6,932 bases of DNA from Acidobacteriota bacterium (GTDB lineage: Bacteria; Acidobacteriota; Terriglobia; Terriglobales; Acidobacteriaceae): contig QIAR01000086.1 in NCBI GenBank assembly GCA_003225595.1, positions 1 through 6,932 on the forward strand, read 5' to 3'. The translations under genes were made by a program, and so were the position numbers. This document shows positions 1 to 6,143 of the stretch, in pieces. The notes under the pieces are model-generated. The model was not told the origin of the DNA, made no database searches, and saw only the letters and a program-made list of their open reading frames with translations. Every line of letters starts with the position of its first letter. Position 1 is the first letter of the stretch.

Positions 1-73
1 CGAGATCATAAGCAAGACCTGTAGAACTCTGGCCCTGCTTCAGTAAGTGCGATGAATGACGCGGGGCTTTCTT

Positions 74-92
74 GAGGGGCTTCGAGCCCTTT
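74..92. other. small GC-rich hairpin in the left intergenic stretch
   Basis: GGGCT (77-81) and AGCCC (85-89) pair around a 3-base loop, extended by weaker A-T and G-T pairs to 74-92. It lies about 50 bases past the stop of the - strand SYLF remnant, where a terminator might sit. In the - direction there is no T-run after it, and in the + direction only TTT follows, so terminator activity is doubtful. The rest of 1-140 shows no recognisable gene; one + frame is open to a TAA at 43-45, too little to assign. Confidence 0.25.
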
Positions 93-140
93 AAGGCACG
101 AACCAAGCCTAACCCGAATTAAGTTCAAGAGCTTCTGACG

Positions 141-317
141 TTATTCCAGCGACTTAGGATCGGAGTGGTTCTTGGGGCTCTTCTTGTCCAAGAGCGCGAC
201 AAGTTCGCTCGCACTTGGCGGGGCTTTCACCTTGCCATCGCGGACGATTTCTTTCGCTGTCAGCTTTTGTCCATATAGTTTTTCGTTGGCGCTGCCATCC
301 GAGCGCAGGGTAGAGCC
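141..317 (-). pseudogene. C-terminal remnant of a lipid-binding SYLF-domain (YSC84-type) protein
   Basis: Read on the - strand, the last ~58 codons match the end of SYLF-domain proteins: a GSTLRSD stretch, then NEKLYGQKLTAKEIV, then a PPSASELVALLDK tail, ending at TAA (141-143). In full-length relatives (roughly 200-260 residues) the GSTLR segment follows an 'LF.G.SLEG' strand. Here that part and everything before it is missing. The frame remains open to about 434, but those residues (a Leu-rich run) do not resemble the family and are antisense to another coding tail. The break is therefore placed at about 317-320. SYLF domains bind phosphoinositides or other lipids in eukaryotes; the bacterial role is poorly known and usually envelope-associated. 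I judge this a dead fragment with no plausible start. The family call is from recognition of the motif wording, not from a search. Confidence 0.55.
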
Positions 318-320
318 GAG

Positions 321-374
321 GGGGAGATCAAGAAGGCAGAGAAGGAAGCTAAGGACGCCAGCCACGAGTCGTAA
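321..374 (+). pseudogene. short Lys/Glu-rich C-terminal coding tail of an unidentified gene
   Basis: A + strand frame ending at TAA (372-374) reads GEIKKAEKEAKDASHES, a charged, helix-forming, Ala/Lys/Glu-rich tail typical of a real protein C-terminus. The opposite-strand frame over the same bases is an unlikely Leu-rich run. The tail begins where similarity of the - strand SYLF remnant ends, so two genes that once pointed away from each other appear joined with both N-terminal parts lost. The parent protein cannot be named from 17 residues. A chance open frame is possible. Confidence 0.3.
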
Positions 375-468
375 AGGGCTGGCCGATTCCCGGTTCCAGA
401 AGCCGAAGCGCTTTTCCCCTCCCAAATTTTGCACCGGCAGGGCCGGGCGTAGCGTCGAATAAGGTTAG

Positions 469-2373
469 GTGAGCGACTCATTCCAAAGCAAAGAAGAAAA
501 GAAGGACGGCAAACACAAACCGAATCTCCGTGTTGTAATGCCGGAAATATGGGCGTTGGTAAGCCCCCGCAAAGGACTGCTGGCGATTGGTCTTGTGTTA
601 ATGGCGATCAATCGTGTCTCAGGACTGGTGTTGCCATATTCGACCCGCTTCCTGATCGACAATGTCGTCACAAAGCACCAAATGAAGCTGCTGGGCCCGA
701 TTGTAGGAGGGGTACTTACTGCCACCCTAATCCAGGGGGTGACTTCCTTCACACTTACTCAGCTTCTCTCAAAAGCAGCGCAGCGCCTTATCGCTGACCT
801 TCGCCTGAAGGTGCAGGAGCACGTAGGAAGGCTGTCGGTTACCTACTACGATTCGAACAAGACGGGCACTCTCGTAGCGCGCATCATGTCGGACGTGGAA
901 GGCGTCCGCAACCTCATTGGCACAGGACTGGTCGAATTCCTCGGGGGGCTGCTGACCGCCGTGATTGCTCTGGTGGTCCTGTTTCGAATCAGCGCTAGCA
1001 TGACGCTCATGGCTATAGGATTTCTGAGTGTCTTCGCGCTAGCTCTGCGCAAGGCATTTGGAATCATGCGTCCCATCTTCCGTGAACGCTCGAAGATCAA
1101 TGCTGAAGTGAGCGGCCGACTGACCGAATCTCTTGGCGGCGTGCGCGTGGTGAAGGGATACCACGCCGAGGAACGCGAGCACGCCGTTTTTGGCAAAGGC
1201 GTACAGCGCTTACTCGACAACGTTCTCAAAACGCTTACTGCCACGTCGATCATGAGTCTTTCTTCCAGCGTCTTGCTCGGAGTTGTCGGCGCGGTGGTCA
1301 TGTTTGTGGGCGTACGGCAGATTTTGGCAGGCACGCTCACACTTGGTGGCTTTTTCACTTACACCATGTTCCTTGGCTTCATGGCCGCTCCGTTGTTCGG
1401 AGTAGTCCAGATCGGAACTCAACTTACTGAAGCCATCGCGGGGCTGGAGCGCACTCGCGAAGTGTTAAATGAGCATCGCGAAGATGAAGACCCGCGCCGC
1501 ACAATCGCTTTGCCTGAAGTTCTGGGGGATATCGAGTTCCGCCACGTTGGTTTCAAGTACGAAGCCGGCAAGCCGGTGCTTCAGGATGTGTCTTTTGAAT
1601 CGAAGCCCGGCACCGTAACCGCACTGGTCGGATCATCGGGATCAGGGAAGTCCACAATCATAGGGTTGGTTGCCGCCTTTCACGTTCCTAACGCAGGGCA
1701 AGTAATGATTGATGGCACTGACCTCTCAACGGTCAAGGTGAGCTCTTACCGCACGAATCTCGGTATGGTTTTGCAGGATTCCTTCCTGTTCGACGGTACG
1801 ATTCGCGAGAATATTGCATTCTCTCGCCCCAATGCGACGGACGAAGAGGTCCTGCGTGCCTGCGGTATCGCCCGTGTAGACGAATTTGCGGAACGCTTTA
1901 GAGAAGGCTACGACACCATCATTGGCGAACGGGGCGTGAAGCTATCCGGCGGACAACGTCAGCGGGTCTCCATTGCGCGCGCCGTCTTAGCCGATCCGCG
2001 CATACTGATCCTCGACGAGGCGACTTCCAGTTTGGATTCCGAATCAGAGCAACTGATTCAGGAAGGCCTTTCCTCTCTTATGAAGGGCCGGACGACCTTC
2101 GTGATCGCTCACCGACTTTCCACGATCCGGCGCGCCCATCAGATCCTTGTGGTCGAGGCGGGGCGAATCGTAGAACGGGGCACGCACCAGTCGCTTTATG
2201 CAAACGGCAGCCGCTACTTCGATCTCTACAACCGGCAACATGGCTTGGAGGCAAACCTCTTTCTGGCGCCAGGAGAAGGCGATAGGCTAGAGCCGGAGGG
2301 AAAGGAAGCAGGTGCCAACGGACGCGAGGCCACGGTTGACCCGCTGAGCGTCATCCGGGGATCGGGAACTTAG
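469..2373 (+). CDS. MsbA-type ABC exporter, fused membrane and ATPase domains
   Basis: A 634-residue half-exporter expected to work as a homodimer in the inner membrane, using ATP to move a lipid, peptide or drug-like substrate outward. The membrane domain covers about 25-325, with several hydrophobic helices (near 37-56, 76-95, 153-173, 179-195, 263-285, 294-312). The nucleotide-binding domain covers about 350-590. Walker A is GSSGSGKST (388-396), the Q-loop is Gln436, the signature is LSGGQ (492-496), Walker B is ILILDE with catalytic Glu517, and the H-loop is His548, so all ATPase residues are present. A hydrophilic tail of about 44 residues follows the ATPase domain. The GTG start at 469 has AAGG at 461-464; a later ATG (residue 24) would drop only a charged leader. 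It is first in a four-gene unit, 30 bp from the next gene. The substrate cannot be read from sequence; msbA itself is not claimed. Confidence 0.93.
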   Translation: MSDSFQSKEEKKDGKHKPNLRVVMPEIWALVSPRKGLLAIGLVLMAINRVSGLVLPYSTRFLIDNVVTKHQMKLLGPIVGGVLTATLIQGVTSFTLTQLLSKAAQRLIADLRLKVQEHVGRLSVTYYDSNKTGTLVARIMSDVEGVRNLIGTGLVEFLGGLLTAVIALVVLFRISASMTLMAIGFLSVFALALRKAFGIMRPIFRERSKINAEVSGRLTESLGGVRVVKGYHAEEREHAVFGKGVQRLLDNVLKTLTATSIMSLSSSVLLGVVGAVVMFVGVRQILAGTLTLGGFFTYTMFLGFMAAPLFGVVQIGTQLTEAIAGLERTREVLNEHREDEDPRRTIALPEVLGDIEFRHVGFKYEAGKPVLQDVSFESKPGTVTALVGSSGSGKSTIIGLVAAFHVPNAGQVMIDGTDLSTVKVSSYRTNLGMVLQDSFLFDGTIRENIAFSRPNATDEEVLRACGIARVDEFAERFREGYDTIIGERGVKLSGGQRQRVSIARAVLADPRILILDEATSSLDSESEQLIQEGLSSLMKGRTTFVIAHRLSTIRRAHQILVVEAGRIVERGTHQSLYANGSRYFDLYNRQHGLEANLFLAPGEGDRLEPEGKEAGANGREATVDPLSVIRGSGT

Positions 2374-2403
2374 AAGACCGGTCACAACGCACTCTCGGTA
2401 GAG

Positions 2404-3123
2404 ATGACCAACACAGACGCGGTCGCCATTCTGGCAAGTAATGTTTCCCGGCACCACAAGCTCGGGACTACGCTCATCCGCGCCGTCGATGAGGTGAGCG
2501 CGGAGATCAAGAAAGGCGAGTTCGTTGGATTGCTGGGCGCTTCCGGCTCCGGGAAATCTACCCTGCTGAACCTGATCGCTGGTCTGGATCGTCCGACTGC
2601 TGGCTCAATCGAAGTGCTAGGTCGCAACTTGGCGCAAATGTCTTCCGAGGAACTCTCTCGTTACCGTCGGTTGAAGGTAGGTATGATTTTTCAGTCCTTC
2701 AATCTGATTTCTTCCATGACTGTGATCGAGAACGTCGAACTGCCGTTGCGGTTCGCCGAAACCGAGCGCAGCAAGCGTGAGCGTCTGGTACACGAAGCCC
2801 TTGACAGAGTGGAGATGAGTCATCGGTTAGCTCACCGTCCAAGCGAACTGTCCGGGGGCGAGCAACAGCGGGTTTCGATAGCACGGGCTCTTATCAACAA
2901 TCCTTTGATATTGCTTGCCGACGAGCCCACCGGCAATCTTGACAGCCGCACCGGGGGCGAGATCATTAACGTGATTCGCCGCTGTAACCATGAGCTAAAG
3001 ATGACGGTTGTGATGGTGACGCATGAGCGTTCCATTGCGGAGCAGGTTGCCGAACGGATGATCCTCATGACGGATGGCCGGATCACGGAGCAATCTCCGC
3101 CGGCCCATGAGGTGTGTCGATGA
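2404..3123 (+). CDS. LolD/MacB-type ABC transporter ATP-binding protein
   Basis: A 239-residue stand-alone ATPase subunit of the MacB/LolD/FtsE class, which powers mechanotransmission-type transporters rather than classical importers. It has Walker A GASGSGKST (45-53), Q-loop Gln97 in IFQSFNL, signature LSGGEQQR (149-156), Walker B LILLADEP with Glu174, D-loop NLDS (178-181) and switch His207. The length is normal for the family (about 220-250). The ATG at 2404 has only a weak GGTAGAG upstream, so translation probably depends on the preceding gene 30 bp away; I see no terminator between them. Its stop codon overlaps the start of the following permease (ATGA), the usual arrangement for subunits of one complex. 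The partner is therefore the FtsX/MacB-like permease next door, not the fused exporter upstream. Confidence 0.94.
   Translation: MTNTDAVAILASNVSRHHKLGTTLIRAVDEVSAEIKKGEFVGLLGASGSGKSTLLNLIAGLDRPTAGSIEVLGRNLAQMSSEELSRYRRLKVGMIFQSFNLISSMTVIENVELPLRFAETERSKRERLVHEALDRVEMSHRLAHRPSELSGGEQQRVSIARALINNPLILLADEPTGNLDSRTGGEIINVIRRCNHELKMTVVMVTHERSIAEQVAERMILMTDGRITEQSPPAHEVCR
3109..3112 (+). promoter_or_regulatory. ribosome-binding site deciding the permease start
   Basis: GAGG at 3109-3112 sits 7 bases before ATG 3120, inside the end of the ATPase gene. The alternative GTG at 3114 would leave only one base between this site and the start, so ATG 3120, overlapping the ATPase stop as ATGA, is preferred. 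Confidence 0.55.
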
Positions 3124-4469
3124 AGACCTACGACCTCCTCGAACTCGCCGGACGTAACTTGCGTGAATCCGTGCTGCGTAACGGGCTTACTACTGCTGGT
3201 ATCAGCATCGGCGTCGCCTCACTGGTCGCCATGCTTTCTCTTGGCTCCGGATTGCAAGATCTCGCCAATCGACGGCTTTCGCGTTCAGGGCTCTTCGATA
3301 CCGTCTATGTAACATCGTTTCGAGACTTCCGAGAAAGCGGCCCGGAAGAGCGAGAGCGCAAAGCGGACGTCAGTAAGGCTCGTCCTCTGGACCAATCTGT
3401 TCAAAAAGACCTCGAGAGTATTCCTGACGTTCTTGAAGTCGAACCGGAGGTTCGGTTCATGGGCGAGGTGCGCTATGGAGACGCCACGCATGCTGCCTTT
3501 GTTGCCGGCTTGCCACCTTCGGACAAGGGCAACGAAAACTTCGAAGGAATGAAAGGACGTTTTTTTGCCTCTTCTCATGCGCAAGAAGCCATCGTGCAAA
3601 TGGACTTTGCCAAAAATCTTAACGAGAAGGACCCAAACTCAGTAGTTGGCCAAGACCTGATCTTGCGCTATGCCGAGCGGCAGTCGTTTCGAGTGGACTC
3701 CGATCCCAGTTCGGGGATGAGTGACAGTTCGGGATTCAGCGTCGTTCGCAAAGAGCAGAAGCTCAAAATTGTCGGCATCATTGATCAAGAGCCATTTGGC
3801 GGAATGCGGAGTATCTCGCGGGCTCGCCTCTTCATTCCCACGCAGCTCGCAGACGACCTTAACATGATGCAGTACTCCGACTTGCGCGGTATCACCGGCG
3901 ATGCCGTGGGCCAAAAGACCTATCTCGCTCTGGTGGTTCGTGTAACGAGCGCGGGCAGGGTGCAGGCGGTTCAGGACGCAATCAAAAGGCTGGGATTCCG
4001 CACTTACTCGATACTCGATGCCACCAAAGGACTCCGCCAGTTTTTTGCCGTCCTCGATTTGTTCCTTGGAATTTTCGGCAGCCTGGCGCTTGCGGTGGCT
4101 TCACTGGCCATTATCAACACTCTGGTAATGGCTGTCCTGGAGAGACGGCGGGAAATCGGCATCATGAAAGCCGTTGGAGCCAGTGATGGCGACGTGAAGA
4201 AGTTGTTCTTCGCCGAGGCAGGAGCCATGGGACTGGCCGGCGGCATCTTGGGTGTGCTGCTTGGTTGGTCGATTGGTCGGTTCATCAACTTCGGGGTAAA
4301 CATCTGGTTGCACCGGCGCGATCTTCCGCCTGAGACGATTTGGTCATCGCCGCTTTGGCTGATCGGAGCGGCGATCGCCTTCTCGATTTTAGTCAGCCTG
4401 GTAGCTGGGCTCTATCCGGCAGCACGTGCCTCGAAACTAGATCCGGTACAGGCTCTGAAGTATGAATAA
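3120..4469 (+). CDS. FtsX/MacB-type ABC transporter permease
   Basis: A membrane subunit of about 449 residues (451 if GTG 3114 is used). The layout is that of MacB-type permeases: a cytoplasmic N-terminal helix, a first membrane segment (about residues 24-46, TTAGISIGVASLVAMLSLG), a large extracytoplasmic domain (about 50-300) and three C-terminal membrane segments (about 308-335, 360-385, 412-435). Family hallmarks are RRREIGIMKAVGAS just after the second segment and the terminal YPAARASKLDPVQALKYE. It should pair with the ATPase encoded just upstream, two copies of each, and couple ATP hydrolysis to movements of the outer domain. In MacAB-TolC this drives export through an adaptor and outer-membrane channel; in LolCDE it extracts lipoproteins. 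No adaptor gene is present here, so neither assignment can be made. It overlaps the upstream gene by 4 bp and the downstream esterase by 8 bp. Confidence 0.92.
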   Translation: MKTYDLLELAGRNLRESVLRNGLTTAGISIGVASLVAMLSLGSGLQDLANRRLSRSGLFDTVYVTSFRDFRESGPEERERKADVSKARPLDQSVQKDLESIPDVLEVEPEVRFMGEVRYGDATHAAFVAGLPPSDKGNENFEGMKGRFFASSHAQEAIVQMDFAKNLNEKDPNSVVGQDLILRYAERQSFRVDSDPSSGMSDSSGFSVVRKEQKLKIVGIIDQEPFGGMRSISRARLFIPTQLADDLNMMQYSDLRGITGDAVGQKTYLALVVRVTSAGRVQAVQDAIKRLGFRTYSILDATKGLRQFFAVLDLFLGIFGSLALAVASLAIINTLVMAVLERRREIGIMKAVGASDGDVKKLFFAEAGAMGLAGGILGVLLGWSIGRFINFGVNIWLHRRDLPPETIWSSPLWLIGAAIAFSILVSLVAGLYPAARASKLDPVQALKYE

Positions 4470-5328
4470 ATGGCGCGCGGCTGCGGCTACCTTCACTTTC
4501 CTTATCATTCTCAATCCCTGTGCGGCGTCAGCGTCCAGCCGGGCGGAATGCAATGCCGTGAAGAGCGCCATCCTAGGTCATTCTGTGCGCTATTGCGCGC
4601 TGCTGCCCGAGAGCTTCGATACGGATAAGGCCAAAAGATTTGCGGTGCTCTACCAGCTTCACGGCCTCAGCGATAACGAACAATCCTTATTGAATCTGGG
4701 TGTGTGGAGCATGGTCGACCAACTCAGAGAAAAGAAGCAGATCGGCGACTTCATTGTGGTCACGCCCGCCGCCGGATCCACCTTCTACGTGAATTCGCGT
4801 GATGGCCGTGTCCGCTATGAAGACTTCTTCATCAAGGAATTCATTCCTTACATCGAGCATAGGTATCGCGGATTCGGCGCGCGCGCCCGGCGTGGGGTTG
4901 GCGGAATCTCTATGGGTGGCTACGGCGCTCTGCATTATGCGTTCAAGTATCCGCAGTTGTTCGGCGCCGTTTCCGCACATAGTGCAGCATTGATTGAAGA
5001 TATTCCCGATGGAACCATGTTTGGCGACGTGGAAGCATTAACTCCGTTCGGACATCCGTTTGACGCTGCTTACTGGCGGTCGAACGCGCCCTTCACACTT
5101 GCACGAAAATCAGCGGCGGCGCTGAAGTACATTAAGATTTACTTCGATTGCGGCACCAACGACGACTACGACTTTGAAGCCGGCGGACAGGCGCTTCATG
5201 ACGAACTAAGCAAACTCGGCATCGCTCATGAATTCCATCTCTATCCCGGGGCGCATAATCTCGCCTACTTCGCCCAGCACCTTCCGGCCTCGTTGGAATT
5301 CCAATCGCGCGCTCTGACCCACCAATGA
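4462..5328 (+). CDS. secreted esterase D family alpha/beta-hydrolase
   Basis: A 288-residue protein of the putative esterase family (S-formylglutathione hydrolase, feruloyl esterase and antigen 85 relatives). Residues 1-24 form an export signal: basic MNKWR, a hydrophobic core, then Ala22-Ser-Ala24 as a likely signal peptidase I site. Cys20 lies in LNPC, a poor lipobox. The LYQLHGLS segment (63-70) is the family's oxyanion strand. The nucleophile elbow is GGISMGGYGA with Ser150. The acid is probably Asp234 or Asp235 in CGTNDDYD, and the base is His265 in YPGAHN. All three catalytic elements are in order. It would hydrolyse an ester in the periplasm or outside; the substrate is unknown. The ATG at 4462 overlaps the permease stop by 8 bp and lacks a clear Shine-Dalgarno, so coupled translation is likely. 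The C-terminus looks complete. Junk begins directly after it. Confidence 0.9.
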   Translation: MNKWRAAAATFTFLIILNPCAASASSRAECNAVKSAILGHSVRYCALLPESFDTDKAKRFAVLYQLHGLSDNEQSLLNLGVWSMVDQLREKKQIGDFIVVTPAAGSTFYVNSRDGRVRYEDFFIKEFIPYIEHRYRGFGARARRGVGGISMGGYGALHYAFKYPQLFGAVSAHSAALIEDIPDGTMFGDVEALTPFGHPFDAAYWRSNAPFTLARKSAAALKYIKIYFDCGTNDDYDFEAGGQALHDELSKLGIAHEFHLYPGAHNLAYFAQHLPASLEFQSRALTHQ

Positions 5329-5337
5329 ATTCGTCGC

Positions 5338-5505
5338 CTTAACGTGACAAACCCAAAGCGAATGCCTTTTTGGGGCGCGCTCTGCCTTCTGGACGAGTGA
5401 AAGATCAATGCCCTCAGACACAAGCTGGCTTCGAACAAAACTGCCAAACCAATCGTTCCCAATGCAACCCACAAGGCGCAGCGGAGTCCCAAGACGTTTT
5501 AACCC
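5338..5505 (-). pseudogene. frameshifted fragment of a PfkB-family sugar kinase
   Basis: On the - strand from about 5505 the translation reads LKRLGTPLRLVGCIGNDWFG, then SFVRSQLVSEGIDLSLV. This is the N-terminal third of ribokinase/PfkB proteins ('..LARLG..V.LVG.VGDD.FG..L...L..EGVD...V'). A TAG at 5508-5506 closes the frame upstream, so the expected Gly/Asn-rich substrate-binding start is lost. Downstream, similarity jumps to the neighbouring frame after an A5 run (T5 at 5367-5371 on +): AP, then GIRFGFVT, as in 'APTG..F.FV'. Similarity stops near 5338, ten bases from the esterase stop. About 55 of the family's roughly 300 residues remain, with neither the catalytic Asp motif nor the ATP site. 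It is certainly non-functional if the family call is right. It is convergent with the esterase, so it was not part of that operon. Confidence 0.55.
5352..5374. other. hairpin 24 bases past the esterase stop
   Basis: CCCAAA (5352-5357) pairs with TTTGGG (5369-5374). A small GC/GC stem inside (5358-5359 with 5364-5365) closes a GAAT loop, and CTT is bulged. It is placed where the operon's terminator would be expected, but GGGGCGCGC rather than a T-run follows, so intrinsic termination is weak at best. The T5 run is also the site of the frameshift in the antisense PfkB remnant. Confidence 0.25.
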
Positions 5506-5655
5506 CTACTTCGGTCCAGCGAGCGAGCCTGCGAAAGCGCAGAACAACAATGTCTTTCGCATTTACCGCTATACCGAGAAAGGGATTGCAAGAGCACGGG
5601 CGGTGATCTGAACAGGAACACGCGCTCGATTGCATTTGAAGGGGTGACTGTCGCA

Positions 5656-5686
5656 ACCGTTCACGGTCGAAGCCCAATCGGCTTCG
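5656..5686. repeat. two adjacent hairpins
   Basis: ACCGT (5656-5660) and ACGGT (5663-5667) are complementary and separated by two bases. Immediately after, CGAAGCC (5668-5674) and GGCTTCG (5680-5686) form a perfect 7-bp stem with the 5-base loop CAATC. There is no T-run on either side, so these are not standard intrinsic terminators. They could be part of a structured RNA, a protein-binding site or a leftover repeat. Confidence 0.4.
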
Positions 5687-5712
5687 TGCCAAGTCTTCAG
5701 CTCAAATCAGTG

Positions 5713-5799
5713 CTAGTAAATGTCCTGGAAATCCGCTTTGTTAAATTGCACACCTCCTCGATCCTTGCCTTTGATTCTGGGCGAGTGATGGGCAAACCG
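5713..5799 (-). pseudogene. possible C-terminal coding remnant, unidentified
   Basis: On the - strand, 28 codons between TGA (5802-5800) and TAG (5715-5713) read RFAHHSPRIKGKDRGG followed by VQFNKADFQDIY. The polar, charged composition and clean ending look like a protein C-terminus. Upstream of the TGA the same frame stays open to about 6021, but with a Trp/Cys-rich, unconvincing reading. I do not recognise the family. It overlaps the nested stem-loop at 5763-5835, so the sequence may be constrained by structure rather than coding. Confidence 0.2.
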
Positions 5800-5835
5800 T
5801 CAGTTGAGACCCCCTGACGGAAGGCAAGGCTCAAC
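5763..5835. repeat. nested stem-loop with possible pseudoknot
   Basis: The outer arms CCTTGCCTT (5763-5771) and AAGGCAAGG (5821-5829) are perfect 9-bp inverted repeats. Inside and contiguous on the right are CCGTCAG (5797-5803) and CTGACGG (5814-5820), perfect 7-bp arms with a 10-base loop. The two helices stack on the right side and leave a 25-base bulge (5772-5796) on the left. The inner loop contains TTGAG (5804-5808), which can pair with CTCAA (5830-5834) directly after the outer stem, giving pseudoknot geometry. The pairing is seen directly; any function is inference. Confidence 0.5.
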
Positions 5836-5968
5836 TTCAGGGTCACCGACCAGATTGCCATAGGGGCGGCGGTCACCCACCGACCCCTGCCACACCCAAG
5901 AGATGGCCGCCGTATTCTTCCGCGGTGTAAACAGCCTCTTATCCACCAACACCATGATCCGTGGACAG

Positions 5969-6143
5969 CCTGCTGAGGTCGGGGAACAATTTCTGCGAAC
6001 GGCTGGCCACCCCAAGGCCACCTACCGAGTCGCTCGAGCGCCACAGGGGAGCGCGACGGTACAAAGGTTATCGGGAATTTCTAGCACTCTGGAGGAATCC
6101 GGACCCTGATCGCCCTGAAGTCGCTATCGCAAAGGAGTTTCTG
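5969..6143 (+). pseudogene. frameshifted C-terminal remnant of a TPR-containing protein
   Basis: From 6060 the + strand reads YKGYREFLALWRN, then PDPDRPEVAIAKEFL. This is the 'Y..FL.LWK.ADPD.P....AK.E' ending found in acidobacterial TPR proteins, often behind serine/threonine kinase or winged-helix/TolB domains. Just upstream, in the frame one base off, VARAPQGSATVQ resembles the preceding 'L.LARAY.L.GD.A.A' helix pair, and EVGEQFLRTAGHP resembles the segment before that. A frameshift near 6045-6060 is therefore likely. Family similarity ends at about 6143, a few residues short of a normal C-terminus. The continuing frame to TGA 6186-6188 runs antisense through the DACNV-like gene. No start or upstream domain is present. 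Confidence 0.45.

Larger units (their letters stand above)
5506..5968. other. stretch without an intact gene; inverted repeats and gene debris
   Basis: No frame here carries a convincing complete gene. A + frame stays open from 5503 to TGA 5815-5817 (104 codons) but has no ATG or good ribosome site at its beginning and reads like no family I know. A - strand frame ends at TAG 5715-5713 with a protein-like tail (GGVQFNKADFQDIY) but is interrupted by TGA at 5802-5800. The stretch does contain clear stem-forming sequence, listed separately at 5656-5686 and 5763-5835, plus a GGGG/CGGT/ACCG/CCCC hairpin-like run at about 5863-5887. It is flanked by fragments of known genes on both sides and is best seen as decayed sequence with possibly one structured element. 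Confidence 0.5.

Noticed and set aside
318..434. Upstream extension of the SYLF - strand frame as a membrane-anchored small protein (Leu-rich run)
   Set aside because: The Leu-rich residues are antisense to a more convincing charged coding tail, and no ribosome site or family similarity supports a start.
429..460. TTGCAC (429-434) with a TCGAAT-like -10 (455-460) as the operon promoter
   Set aside because: The spacing is 20 bases and the -10 match is poor, so it does not stand out from background.
846..1422. Long - strand open frames inside the exporter gene
   Set aside because: These are shadows of the + strand gene, whose motifs and family length are unambiguous.
5550..5611. Reading FRIYRYTEKGIARARAVI on the + strand, resembling a winged-helix tail (Y.LTEKG)
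   Set aside because: The match is too short, the upstream reading is unlike any family and the stretch is antisense to other debris; not supportable.
5503..5817. A + strand frame open for 104 codons between the PfkB remnant and the nested stem-loop
   Set aside because: It lacks an ATG or a good ribosome site at its beginning, reads like no known family and overlaps strong inverted repeats. At this base composition such open frames arise by chance.
5713..6021. In-frame TGA at 5802-5800 on the - strand, with coding-like sequence after it, considered as a selenocysteine codon with the stem-loop as SECIS
   Set aside because: A bacterial SECIS hairpin follows the UGA. Here the TGA lies inside the inner stem, and the upstream reading is not protein-like.
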